Source: DATFXM01 sp035315885
Lineage (GTDB): Bacteria; Acidobacteriota; Blastocatellia; UBA7656
Direction of reading: 5' to 3'
DNA: 35,550 nucleotides
NCBI GenBank assembly: GCA_035315885.1
Contig: DATFXM010000117.1
Span: 1-35,550, forward strand
Shown: piece by piece, positions 15,591-23,781 of the stretch
How positions within the stretch are numbered: the stretch's first letter is position 1
Layout: every line of letters begins with the position of its first letter
Notes under the pieces: model-generated
Database searches by the model: none
What the model saw: the letters and a program-made list of their open reading frames with translations, nothing else
Told to the model about the DNA's origin: nothing
Program-made: the position numbers and the translations under genes

Positions 15591-15869
15591 GTTCTGAGTG
15601 CTGAGTGCTGAGTTCCGACTTCAACCCCGAAGGGGTTCCAGATCGGAGCCCAGCGTTGCCGTCCGCGGCTCCCTGGGGCAACGCCGTTAGAAGAATCCAA
15701 CCCCGAAGGGGTCGCAGAATGCAGCCATGTAATTCTCGTTCATTACAAACCCTCTACAACCCATCGGGTTGTAGCATTTCTTATACATTGACCAGCGCTA
15801 GGGCTACAGGATCCAACCCCCTTCTGGGTTGTACTCAGAACTCAGAACCCAGAACTCAGAACTTAGAAT
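15591..15869. repeat. Heptamer arms flanking four CAACCC...GGGTTG palindromes
   Basis: The left arm 15591-15616 has TTCTGAG/TGCTGAG units and the right arm 15833-15869 has CTCAGAA/CCCAGAA units in opposite orientation. Between them are palindromes at 15622-15637 and 15698-15712 (CAACCCCGAAGGGGT), 15754-15774 (CTACAACCC-ATC-GGGTTGTAG, perfect 9-bp arms) and 15814-15831. The stop codon of glpX (15863-15865) lies inside the right arm. The 276-bp gap holds nothing else. Confidence 0.88.
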
Positions 15870-16909
15870 CTGACCACCGTGTCTGGGCCGCCTTCGATGT
15901 GCACTGTATCGACAAAACGGACCCGTTTCCCCGCGTCTGTGGTCATGATGATCGAATTCACCCGAGTGCCGGTGCCGAAGAACCTCACCCCGCGCAGGAT
16001 CGTGCCATCCGTCACCCCGCTGGCGGCGAACACGATGCTCCTGCCCGGCGCAAGATCGTCAGTGTCGTAGATTCGACGCGGGTCAGAGATCCCCATCGCT
16101 TTCATTCGCTCGACTACCCCATCCGGAATTCGGCTCCGATCTTCGACGTCTTCGAGTTGTTCCTTCAAAACGAATCGAGCGAGGATCTGACCATTAAGAC
16201 ACTTCATAGCCGCGGCCGTAAGCACGCCTTCGGGCGCGCCGCCTGTGCCCATAACTGCGTGGACGCCCGACCCGGCGACTGCGGCGCTGATGCCTGCTGA
16301 CAGATCGCCATCAGTGATGAGTTTTATTCTTGCACCCGCTTCCCGAATCTCGGAGATCAGTCGCTGGTGTCGCGGGCGATCCAGAACAATGACTACCAGA
16401 TCTTCGACGTCACGGTTGAGCCGGCGCGCGATGTTCTTGAGGTTATCTTTTGTAGGAGCGTCCAGATCTACGGCGCCCTTAGATGAGGGACCAACTATGA
16501 GCTTCTGCATATAGACGTCGGGGGCACGGAGCAGCCCCCCCTTTTCGGCGCAAGCCATTACCGCTATGGCATTGGCCGATCCAGTGGCGCAAAGGTTTGT
16601 GCCCTCCAGCGGGTCTACTGCGATGTCGACCTCCGGGCACCCCACACCGTCTTTGGGATCAACCTTATTTCCCCACCCGACCTTCTCACCGATATAGAGC
16701 ATTGGCGCTTCATCGCGCTCGCCCTCACCGATTACGATTTCGCCGCGCATGGGGACCGTGTCCATTATCTGGCGCATCGCTTCAACAGCTACGTGATCGG
16801 AGAACTTACGATCCCCTTGCCCCATCGTATGAGCCGAGGCGATTGCCGCTGCTTCGACTACTCGCAGAAAGTCGAGACCGAGTTCCTGCTCCATTTTTCG
16901 CTCAAGCAT
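15863..16909 (-). CDS. glpX: Class II fructose-1,6-bisphosphatase
   Basis: 348 residues from ATG 16909, which has GGAGG four bases upstream; GTG 16927 would place that Shine-Dalgarno inside the gene. Signatures: GEGERDEAPMLYIGEKVG, VDPLEGTNLCATGSANAI (metal and phosphate site) and VMGTGGAPEGVLTAAA. Known reaction: fructose 1,6-bisphosphate to fructose 6-phosphate plus phosphate, a step of gluconeogenesis; some homologues also act on sedoheptulose bisphosphate. It is apparently monocistronic. Its last codons (Val-Arg-Phe-stop) run into a CTCAGAA heptamer array. Confidence 0.96.
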   Translation of the reverse strand: MLERKMEQELGLDFLRVVEAAAIASAHTMGQGDRKFSDHVAVEAMRQIMDTVPMRGEIVIGEGERDEAPMLYIGEKVGWGNKVDPKDGVGCPEVDIAVDPLEGTNLCATGSANAIAVMACAEKGGLLRAPDVYMQKLIVGPSSKGAVDLDAPTKDNLKNIARRLNRDVEDLVVIVLDRPRHQRLISEIREAGARIKLITDGDLSAGISAAVAGSGVHAVMGTGGAPEGVLTAAAMKCLNGQILARFVLKEQLEDVEDRSRIPDGVVERMKAMGISDPRRIYDTDDLAPGRSIVFAASGVTDGTILRGVRFFGTGTRVNSIIMTTDAGKRVRFVDTVHIEGGPDTVVRF

Positions 16910-16943
16910 TATGCCTCCGGATGACACTCAAGTTCTGGTAGTA

Positions 16944-16988
16944 GACTCGATTGAAAGCGTCTGATGATGATTCATCGAGTCCTTTTTT
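16944..16988 (+). terminator. Terminator-like hairpin with T-run upstream of the lamin-tail gene
   Basis: GACTCGA (16944-16950) pairs with TCGAGTC (16975-16981), extended by TGA/TCA, and is followed by CTTTTTTT on the plus strand. It could stop plus-strand transcription entering the lamin-tail gene region. The loop is long, so confidence is moderate. Confidence 0.4.
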
Positions 16989-17006
16989 TCAAGTTGCGCC
17001 TGGTGA

Positions 17007-17036
17007 CGCGGAGAGGAGAGACGCGGGGAGGAGCGA
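17007..17036 (+). repeat. GACGCGGGGAGGAGA-type repeat, upstream copy
   Basis: Two units of the form GACGCGGRGAGGAGA occur here. The same unit recurs at 21035-21080, after the lamin-tail gene, so the gene is bracketed by this repeat. Confidence 0.6.
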
Positions 17037-17081
17037 ATGGTGAATCGGATCCCCTCATCCTCCTTATCTCCTCAACCAAAG

Positions 17082-17110
17082 TTGCGACCGTTCATCTTTG
17101 TCGGTATACT
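17082..17110 (+). promoter_or_regulatory. Sigma70-type promoter of the lamin-tail gene
   Basis: TTGCGA (17082-17087) and TATACT (17105-17110) with a 17-bp spacer. Four of six and five of six positions match consensus. The start would be near 17117, giving a 5' leader of about 75 bases. Confidence 0.55.
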
Positions 17111-17192
17111 GCGCGAGCGTTAAGCCCGCATCTGAATCCGCTCTCAGATTCTTCAACCCAGTTCCAATCCCATCCCCTCCAAGGAGACCGCA

Positions 17193-20100
17193 ATGTCCAC
17201 CACTGCGGCTGCACCATCACTTTCTTTGTACCTGTTGATTGTCTCAGTTCTCTTTCCGTGCTCGTCTCATCCGTTTCACAAGCCACGAGTCCCCAACCGC
17301 GCTGCAATTGCTTCTTCGAGAGCAATGCAGGTGCCTCTAATCATCAACGAATATCTCTCCGCACCTCCAGCGGGCGCTGCCGGCGACGCTAATGGAGATG
17401 GCTCCAGGAGCCCTTCTCAGGACGAATTCGTCGAGCTGGTGAACACGAGCTCCGTGCCATTGGATGTCTCCGGGTTCACCATCGGCGACGCCGTACAAAC
17501 TCGTTTCACGTTCCCCACGGGCAAGGTAATCCCGGCGGGAGAGGCGGCAATCGTGTTTGGCGGTGGGACGCCTACCGGGTCCTTTGGAAACTGCAGGGCT
17601 AACGGTTTAGTCTTCACCGCCGGCAGCGGCGGGCTGTCACTCAACGACTCTGGCGATTCGATAATCGTGAGAGCTCCTGACGGAGCCGAAATAACAAGAG
17701 TTACCTATCCGCCACCCGTGATCAGTGGGCAGTCGGCGACCAGGTCTCCAGACGTTAGTGGAGCGTTTGCCGCCCATCTGACTGCACCAGCTGCGAGCGG
17801 CAGACTATTTTCACCTGGAACCAGGACCGACGGTTCCACGTTCACCGCGCCGGTGCCGTTCATAAGTTCGATCAGCCCGCAGTCTGCGGTTGTCGGAGAA
17901 GGACCGATAGAAGTGATCGTGAGTGGCGGGGCGTTTGATCGCAGCGCCCAGGCGTTTGTAGATGGAGAACAGGTTGCCACGGTCTTTGAGAGCTCCACGC
18001 AACTGGTTATCACGATACCGGCGGCGATCATCAATGGTGCAGGAACTCGACTGATGACTGTGAGGAACGCTGCTTCGGCGAGTTCGAATGGTGTTGTGTT
18101 CACGATTCTGGCGAGAATCGGGTTGAACGAATTGCTCGCTGATCCACCGGGCAGCTCGCCAGCGGATATCATCGGAGATGCAAACGGCGACGGAATTCGC
18201 GACTCCGCGGACGATGAGTTTGTAGAAGTGGTTAATCGTACGGCGTCGCCGATCGAAATCGGCGGCTACTCAATCAGCGACCAGGATTCAAGACGATTCA
18301 CGTTTCCTCCGGGCACTTTGCTACCGGCGGGCGAGGCTGCCGTAGTCTTCGGCGGCGGCACACCGCGCGGCGATTTCGGCAACGCTGCGGTGAACGGACT
18401 GATCTTCACCGCACCGCTCTCGCTGAACAACGGCGGTGACACGCTGACGTTGAAGGATGCAGCCGGCCAGATCGTCGAGACGATAGCTTACGGTCCGGAG
18501 GGAGGTCAGGACGATGCTCTCAATCGAAGCCCCGAAATAGTCGGCACTCACTTCGCTAAGCACTCAACTCTGCCAGGTGCGGCGGGCCGCAGGTTCTCTC
18601 CCGGGGTTCGGGTTGATGGCACTCCCTTTTCCGAAGGCCCGCGCATATCGTCGATTGAGCCCGATCACGCTGCACAAAAGGCGTTGCCCTTTGAGATGTC
18701 GGTCAAAGGCACGGGCTTCCAACCAGGATGCAGCGTCTTCGCCGATTCGATGATGCTGCAAACCGAGTTTCAAAGCTCTACGCAAGTGACGGCGCGCGTT
18801 CCGGACATCGTGACCGCGGTTGCGGGCCAGCACCGTATAGTGGTTCGCAACCCCGATGGGAATCGCTCGAACGACCTGCCCTTACGCATCGAGCAACCGC
18901 CACCAGAGCTTCAGAGAGTCGTGCCCAGAACAATACAACTGGGCTCGCGTGACTTCACTCTGTTCGTCGAGGGCGACAAATTCGATGCCGGTGCGCGAGT
19001 GATGGTCGAGGGCTCACCGGTGGCGACAAGCAGCCTCGGACCTCGACAGCTTCGCGCGACAGTTCCGGCGTCGTTTGCAGGTCGTCTCGGTGAAATGCGA
19101 GTCAGTGTGCGCAACACGGACGGCAAGGAGTCGAGCGAAGCGATAATCGAAATAGTTCTGCCGTTCGCACGCATAAGCTCACTAGCACCTGCCGAAGCGA
19201 TCGCCGGTCAACACGCGATCACGCTTGCGATCACCGGGGCAAATTTTGTCAAAGGCGCGCAGATACTGTTTGACCGCACAGTACTGCAAACGCGATTTGT
19301 TTCGAGTTCCAGACTGGAGGCCGATCTGGGAACTGAGTTGCTTACAACACCGGGACTGCGCAGCATCGTGGTTCAAAATGTCGACGGCAGTTTGTCCAAT
19401 GAAGTTGCGTTTGAAATCAGACCGGTTGCCCCTCTTATCTACTCGGTAGAACCGCCGTCCGTGATATCCGGCGGGACGTCGTTGACCCTCGCTCTTACCG
19501 GCAATGACTTTCGCCCCGGAGCCAGGGTCTTCGCCGTTGATGACGGTGGAGGATCGGAACTCGAGGTCGCCGGCGTCGACGAGAAGCTGATCAGAGTTGT
19601 CTTGCCGGCTGAAGTGATAAAGGAACCGCGCACGATTGGCTTGAGAGTTATGAATACCGACTTCGGAGTTTCGAATACTGCCGCGCTGCCGGTGTTGATA
19701 CGTGATCCGCTGGTCATAAACGAATACCTGGCAGATCCACCACCGGGTGCTGAGGGCGACGCGAACGGCGACGGCACCCGGAGCTCGTCTCAGGATGAGT
19801 TCGTCGAGATTCTGAATCGTACACCTGACCCGATCGACATTTCCGGCTACACGTTGTCGGATTCCGAAGCGATTCGACACGTCTTTCGAGCTGGGACAAT
19901 TGTCCCGCCTTTTGAGGCGGTCATCGTTTTTGGAGGCGGTTCGCCGCGAGGATCATTTGGGAACGCTGCGGAGAACAAACTTGTGTTCACCGCCTCAAGC
20001 GGGGGCCTGTCGCTCAACAACAGCGGCGACACCATTCGGCTGAAGGATGCAGCAGGGCGACCGATTCAGGAGATCAGGTTCGGCATCGCGGAGGGCAGCG

Positions 20101-21014
20101 CAGGTCAGTCGTTGAATCGGGACCCGGATGGCGATGGAGCAGTCTTCGTGCCCCACCGCTCGGTTGCTGAAGAGGGGCGTGCATTCTCTCCGGGAACGCG
20201 AGCGACCGGACGTGCGTTTACGACCAGGCCTCGAATATCCGCCCTTGCGCCGTCCGGCATTCGCGCCGGGAGCGAAGCGTTTGTATTGAGAGTATCGGGA
20301 ACGAATTTCCTGCCGGGGGCACAGGTGCTGTTTGGTGGCAGATCTCTGACTGCAGTTCTCAACTCCGATACTGAGTTGATGAGCGAGGTCGCTGAAGATT
20401 TAATTGTTGAGGCAGGAGCTGTGGCAGTACAGGTACGGAATCCGAGAGGCGAGTTGTCTTCGGAAGAAAAGTTTGTGGTCATCGGTGAGCCGCCGAAGTT
20501 GGTGTCGTTGAGCCCAACTTCCGTGGGTACGATGGCGGAGCAGTTTGAGCTGACGGTTGAGGGCGAGAACTTTCAGCGTAAGGCTGCGGTGATTTTGAAT
20601 GGGACAGCGGTAGAGACTTCATTTGTCTCCGATGCAAAGATGTCCGCAAGTTTACCTGACTCTCTGTTGCAGAGAGCTACGCTCATTCAGGTTCAGATCC
20701 TGAATGAAGATGGTAACCGGTCAAACGCGCTGGAACTGAGCGTCGAAAACGGCCCGTTAATCACTCGATTGTCGCGGTCGAAGGTAAGAGCCGGGTCAGA
20801 TTCGTTTGAGCTGGTGATCGGAGGGGTAGCTTTCGCCTCGGGGGTTGTACTTCTGGTGGACGGGTCGCCGGTGATGAGTCGTTACGTGAGTGAGAACGAA
20901 TTCGCGGCGGTGGTTCCTCGAGAGTCATTGGGTTTGCCTGGCAATTTGACTTTACAGGCGCTCAACCGAAACGGTGGCCGCTCTAATCGAGTCCCTCTTC
21001 GAGTGATTCGGTGA
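17193..21014 (+). CDS. Giant secreted multi-domain protein: 3 lamin-tail + 8 IPT/TIG domains
   Basis: 1273 residues from ATG 17193, with AAGGAG eight bases upstream and a hydrophobic leader (SLSLYLLIVSVLFPCSS). Domain order by repeat reading: LTD about 49-215, IPT 222-305, LTD 307-475, IPT 481-565, 568-655, 656-742 and 745-832, LTD 838-1005, IPT 1011-1097, 1098-1184 and 1185-1273. Each LTD carries INE(Y/L)L, a calcium-loop-like GDANGDG and DEFVE(L/V/I)(V/L)N. IPT units open with I-x-x-(I/L)-x-P. Lamin-tail domains occur in secreted bacterial proteins, often beside nucleases or phosphatases; here no enzyme domain is present. An extracellular adhesion or matrix role is inferred. No sorting signal or C-terminal anchor is visible. 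Confidence 0.88.
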   Translation: MSTTAAAPSLSLYLLIVSVLFPCSSHPFHKPRVPNRAAIASSRAMQVPLIINEYLSAPPAGAAGDANGDGSRSPSQDEFVELVNTSSVPLDVSGFTIGDAVQTRFTFPTGKVIPAGEAAIVFGGGTPTGSFGNCRANGLVFTAGSGGLSLNDSGDSIIVRAPDGAEITRVTYPPPVISGQSATRSPDVSGAFAAHLTAPAASGRLFSPGTRTDGSTFTAPVPFISSISPQSAVVGEGPIEVIVSGGAFDRSAQAFVDGEQVATVFESSTQLVITIPAAIINGAGTRLMTVRNAASASSNGVVFTILARIGLNELLADPPGSSPADIIGDANGDGIRDSADDEFVEVVNRTASPIEIGGYSISDQDSRRFTFPPGTLLPAGEAAVVFGGGTPRGDFGNAAVNGLIFTAPLSLNNGGDTLTLKDAAGQIVETIAYGPEGGQDDALNRSPEIVGTHFAKHSTLPGAAGRRFSPGVRVDGTPFSEGPRISSIEPDHAAQKALPFEMSVKGTGFQPGCSVFADSMMLQTEFQSSTQVTARVPDIVTAVAGQHRIVVRNPDGNRSNDLPLRIEQPPPELQRVVPRTIQLGSRDFTLFVEGDKFDAGARVMVEGSPVATSSLGPRQLRATVPASFAGRLGEMRVSVRNTDGKESSEAIIEIVLPFARISSLAPAEAIAGQHAITLAITGANFVKGAQILFDRTVLQTRFVSSSRLEADLGTELLTTPGLRSIVVQNVDGSLSNEVAFEIRPVAPLIYSVEPPSVISGGTSLTLALTGNDFRPGARVFAVDDGGGSELEVAGVDEKLIRVVLPAEVIKEPRTIGLRVMNTDFGVSNTAALPVLIRDPLVINEYLADPPPGAEGDANGDGTRSSSQDEFVEILNRTPDPIDISGYTLSDSEAIRHVFRAGTIVPPFEAVIVFGGGSPRGSFGNAAENKLVFTASSGGLSLNNSGDTIRLKDAAGRPIQEIRFGIAEGSAGQSLNRDPDGDGAVFVPHRSVAEEGRAFSPGTRATGRAFTTRPRISALAPSGIRAGSEAFVLRVSGTNFLPGAQVLFGGRSLTAVLNSDTELMSEVAEDLIVEAGAVAVQVRNPRGELSSEEKFVVIGEPPKLVSLSPTSVGTMAEQFELTVEGENFQRKAAVILNGTAVETSFVSDAKMSASLPDSLLQRATLIQVQILNEDGNRSNALELSVENGPLITRLSRSKVRAGSDSFELVIGGVAFASGVVLLVDGSPVMSRYVSENEFAAVVPRESLGLPGNLTLQALNRNGGRSNRVPLRVIR

Positions 21015-21184
21015 GGGGAGAGCGCAGAAGCGAAGGGGCGACGCGGGGGAGGAGAGACGCGGGGAGCAGAGACGGGGAGAATTGTTTTGTTGCCATGGCC
21101 AGCGCGTCGCCGCTTCGCCCCTTCTCCGCACCCCACCTCCCCGTGTCTATCCTCTCCGCGTCCCCGCTTCGCCCTCCTCCCCCC
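21012..21184. repeat. Imperfect inverted repeat of GACGCGGGGAGGAGA units
   Basis: The left arm (21012-21081) carries GACGCGGGGGAGGAGA, GACGCGGGGAGCAGA and GACGGGGAGA. The right arm (21110-21184) carries the reverse-complement pattern CTCCCCGTGTCTATCCTCTC, then CGCGTCCCCGCTTCGCCCTC. The arms can fold back around a loop of about 28 bases. It fills the gap between the lamin-tail and BNR genes. Confidence 0.75.
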
Positions 21185-21185
21185 G

Positions 21186-21194
21186 TGCTACAAT
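21186..21194 (+). promoter_or_regulatory. Extended -10 element before the BNR lipoprotein
   Basis: TGCTACAAT matches the extended -10 form TGnTAnAAT, at the right edge of the repeat, about 40 bases before the chosen start codon. No good -35 is seen, which is normal for extended -10 promoters. Confidence 0.35.
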
Positions 21195-21234
21195 ACGTGG
21201 GCAAATGAGGTCCTGCCTGAGGAATCCAACAATA

Positions 21235-22359
21235 ATGCAAAAGAAGATCGCAGTAGCTTCGATGGTTATCGCGCTGGCCCTCGTTGGTGCATGCTCGACC
21301 AAGGCGCCCGGATCGTGGGTCGTCGTAGACACGGGCACCGGTGATTCTTTCTACACCGCAAATTTTGTGAATGACCAGGTCGGTTGGCTCAACGGCACCA
21401 GCGGCCGGAACCCCGAGCCGGAAGAGAACGACAACGCCAACTCAAACAAGAAACCAAAACAGCTCAAGCCGGGGCAAAAGCCCGAGGACCCTCTTGCAGC
21501 AAACCAGGGATTCGAGGTCCTTCAAACCACCGACGCAGGTCAAACATGGAAGCCCATTCCCGATCTTTTCAAAAACAAGATCCGAAGCGTTTGGTTTGTG
21601 GATGCCAACGAAGGCTGGGCGCTCACAATAGATCGAAACATCTTGCATACAACCAATGGCGGCACTGAATGGGTGGTTCAGCGAAATGCGGGCACGGTTG
21701 AGATCAAACTCCCGTTCAATCGAAAGGAGCCGGTGACAAAGCAGCCCGAGCAAATCGAGCAGCTCCGTTTCATCGACAACAAGCACGGCTGGGCGTGGGG
21801 AGGCGGGCAAAAGAACGAGTATGCCGAGCAGCCTGGCATTTTTGTTATGACTGTCGACGGAGGTCAGTACTGGAACGAGGTCCCCTATCCATTTGATCAG
21901 AATGTTTCAGATATCTTCTTTCTTGATGCGAAACACGCATGGGCGAGCACCTTCGGGGCCGGCTTCTATCGTACTAATGATGGCGGCCTGAATTGGGAGC
22001 GCGTTCAGACTAAGCTGCCGGAGGATGTCTTTCGAAGCATCTTCTTCACCGATCCCAGTACGGGATGGGTTGCCGGCAGAAGCGGTCGCATCGCCAGGAC
22101 TACCGACGGCGGCAAGACCTGGCAGAAGATGTGGGAGATTCGAGATGAGTTCAAGATGCGCGACATCTTCTTTATCGACAAAAAGCGTGGATGGGTAGTT
22201 GGAGAGGAGGGGGCGATCTTGTACACGCCGAATTCGGGAGAGTCGTGGTTGGACGTACGAGCGCCAATCCCGGCGCGGCTGATGGACGTGAGTTTTGTTG
22301 GTGGAAGCGGCTGGGCGGTTGGTTTGAGCGGGGCGGTTCTGAAGTTTGAGCAGAAATAG
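21235..22359 (+). CDS. BNR/YCF48-like beta-propeller lipoprotein
   Basis: 374 residues from ATG 21235, chosen because the next residues form a lipoprotein signal peptide (KKIAVASMVIALALVGAC, lipobox LVGAC); upstream in-frame codons lie in the repeat. Six Asp-box-like repeats are visible: TTDAGQTW, TTNGGTEW, TVDGGQYW, RTNDGGLNW, TTDGGKTW and TPNSGESW. They are spaced as blades, with GW-containing strands between them. A charged low-complexity loop (about residues 60-90) interrupts the first blade. The closest known fold is the YCF48/Hcf136 photosystem II assembly family, but in non-phototrophs these are of unknown role. It is likely anchored to a membrane facing outward. Confidence 0.85.
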   Translation: MQKKIAVASMVIALALVGACSTKAPGSWVVVDTGTGDSFYTANFVNDQVGWLNGTSGRNPEPEENDNANSNKKPKQLKPGQKPEDPLAANQGFEVLQTTDAGQTWKPIPDLFKNKIRSVWFVDANEGWALTIDRNILHTTNGGTEWVVQRNAGTVEIKLPFNRKEPVTKQPEQIEQLRFIDNKHGWAWGGGQKNEYAEQPGIFVMTVDGGQYWNEVPYPFDQNVSDIFFLDAKHAWASTFGAGFYRTNDGGLNWERVQTKLPEDVFRSIFFTDPSTGWVAGRSGRIARTTDGGKTWQKMWEIRDEFKMRDIFFIDKKRGWVVGEEGAILYTPNSGESWLDVRAPIPARLMDVSFVGGSGWAVGLSGAVLKFEQK

Positions 22360-22549
22360 TAGGGACGAGGGCATCTCCGCTGGCAGCCCGGCTCACTAAT
22401 TCATGAGTGGCGGGTAAGTTCCGCATTTGGTTTGCGTTTTCTTGTGCAAACTGGAGTCAGCCAGCCATTCTAGCTTTAGTATGGCTGTGGATCGGTGAGT
22501 GCTCTCGGACTCGTTCAGGCTAACCCAACGCGGTTACTGACGAATATTC

Positions 22550-22578
22550 TTGACACCGAAAAAAGGCCAATAGAGAAT
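22550..22578 (+). promoter_or_regulatory. Candidate promoter upstream of the TonB pair
   Basis: A consensus TTGACA (22550-22555) is followed after 17 bp by GAGAAT (22573-22578). The -35 is perfect, the -10 is four of six. The leader would be about 115 bases. Nothing else recognisable lies in the 340-bp gap 22360-22699. Confidence 0.35.
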
Positions 22579-22699
22579 TAATAGGCCGTCGTTTCTGAGC
22601 GGCCAGTCCAGCAGTAACGGAATGGTGGTGGGACAGCCCGCCTCTTGAACCTCTGAGCCAGATCAAACGCAGGGTTGCACCGGCTCTCGGAGGGAGGAT

Positions 22700-23698
22700 A
22701 TGGAGAAAGTATTATTCGAAGGTGCCTTTCTGAATCAGCCGTCCATCATCAGTCGGCTCTTTAGCGAGAGTATAGAAGCTACACGCGAGTTTCGTCAGGA
22801 TCCAGCAGGTTATATCAAGACTGCATTCAAGGGCGACGGGCTGGGCGGCCATCGACGTAAGATGCTATTGAGATTCGGCCTCGCGACCGGCGTCGTCGTG
22901 TACGCGGTGTTTTTTGCAACAATTTTGATCCTGTGGTGGGTACAAGCAAGGGCCAAGGCGGCAGGGAATGACCAGGTCGTCGAAATCCACATGGTCAATC
23001 CCGACGATTTCAAGATGCAGCAGGTCGAAATGCCTAAGGCCAAGGAACGGGCGGGCGGCGGTGGTGGTGGCGGAAGAAACACTCCAACCCCTGCTTCAAA
23101 AGGCCAGTTGCCTAAGTTTTCTTTAACTCCTCCGATTATTGCTCCGCGTCCGGAGCCGACACCCAGACCGCCGGCGTTGGTTGTTCCCGAAACCGTTCAG
23201 GTCGATCCTCGCCTTGAGCCTAAGCGCGACGACCTCGCTCCGACCGGTCTGCCCAATGGCGTTCCCGGTCCTCCCTCGGCTGGTCCCGGTTCAGGCGGAG
23301 GCATGGGCGACGGCAGTGGCGGAGGCATGGGCCCGGGTAACGGCCGCGGTGTTGGTCCCGGCAACGGCTACAACATGGGAGGCGGTGATCCGCGCCTGGG
23401 CGGTGGTTCAGGAGCTCCGGCGACAGCGGTAGACGTGAAGCCTGTGCTGCTCAACCAGCCGCAACCTCGATACACCGAAGAGGCCCGCAAGGCCAAGATT
23501 CAAGGGGCGGTCCTCGCGCGAGTGCTGATAGGTGCCGATGGCTCGGTCAAGAAGGTCACGGTCGTTCGCGGACTCTCTTACGGATTGGACGAACAGGCGA
23601 TTCAGGCGGCTTATCAAATGCGCTTCCGTCCAGCGATGAAAAGTGGTCAGCCGGTCGCGTTCCTGCAGCTCGTGAATATTGAATTCAACTTACGCTAA
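22700..23698 (+). CDS. TonB-like energy transducer, copy 1
   Basis: 332 residues; ATG 22700 follows GGAGGGAGG. Architecture: a cytoplasmic N-terminal segment of about 53 residues (SIISRLFSESIEATREFRQD and following), one membrane helix about 57-78 (TGVVVYAVFFATILILWW), a long Gly/Pro-rich periplasmic linker (about 113-240) and a C-terminal TonB domain (about 249-332: QPRYTEEARKAKIQGAV, GADGSVKKV and FRPAM). Canonical TonB has almost no cytoplasmic N-terminus, so this extension is a departure. Known role: transmits the proton-motive force to outer-membrane receptors or secretin-like partners. No ExbB/ExbD is in the window. A paralogue follows 83 bp downstream. Confidence 0.88.
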   Translation: MEKVLFEGAFLNQPSIISRLFSESIEATREFRQDPAGYIKTAFKGDGLGGHRRKMLLRFGLATGVVVYAVFFATILILWWVQARAKAAGNDQVVEIHMVNPDDFKMQQVEMPKAKERAGGGGGGGRNTPTPASKGQLPKFSLTPPIIAPRPEPTPRPPALVVPETVQVDPRLEPKRDDLAPTGLPNGVPGPPSAGPGSGGGMGDGSGGGMGPGNGRGVGPGNGYNMGGGDPRLGGGSGAPATAVDVKPVLLNQPQPRYTEEARKAKIQGAVLARVLIGADGSVKKVTVVRGLSYGLDEQAIQAAYQMRFRPAMKSGQPVAFLQLVNIEFNLR

Positions 23699-23706
23699 GA
23701 CCCAAA

Positions 23707-23739
23707 GGAGAGCCGTGGCTTGCAGCCGCGGCTCTCTTT
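23707..23739 (+). terminator. Hairpin between the two TonB-like genes
   Basis: GAGAGCCGTGGC (23708-23719) pairs with GCCGCGGCTCTC (23725-23736) with one G-T pair and a 5-base loop, followed by TTT. It could be an attenuating Rho-independent terminator that makes the second TonB gene less expressed than the first. Confidence 0.6.
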
Positions 23740-23781
23740 CAACCGGGGGCCGCAGAGTCCTTCCGTAAGTCTCACCTGGGT

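Noticed and set aside
15587..15700. Longer reading of the small membrane protein
   Set aside because: The added codons are made of CAACCCC and heptamer repeat sequence.
21082..21234. Longer reading of the BNR lipoprotein
   Set aside because: It reads through the GC-rich inverted repeat; the lipoprotein signal begins at 21235.
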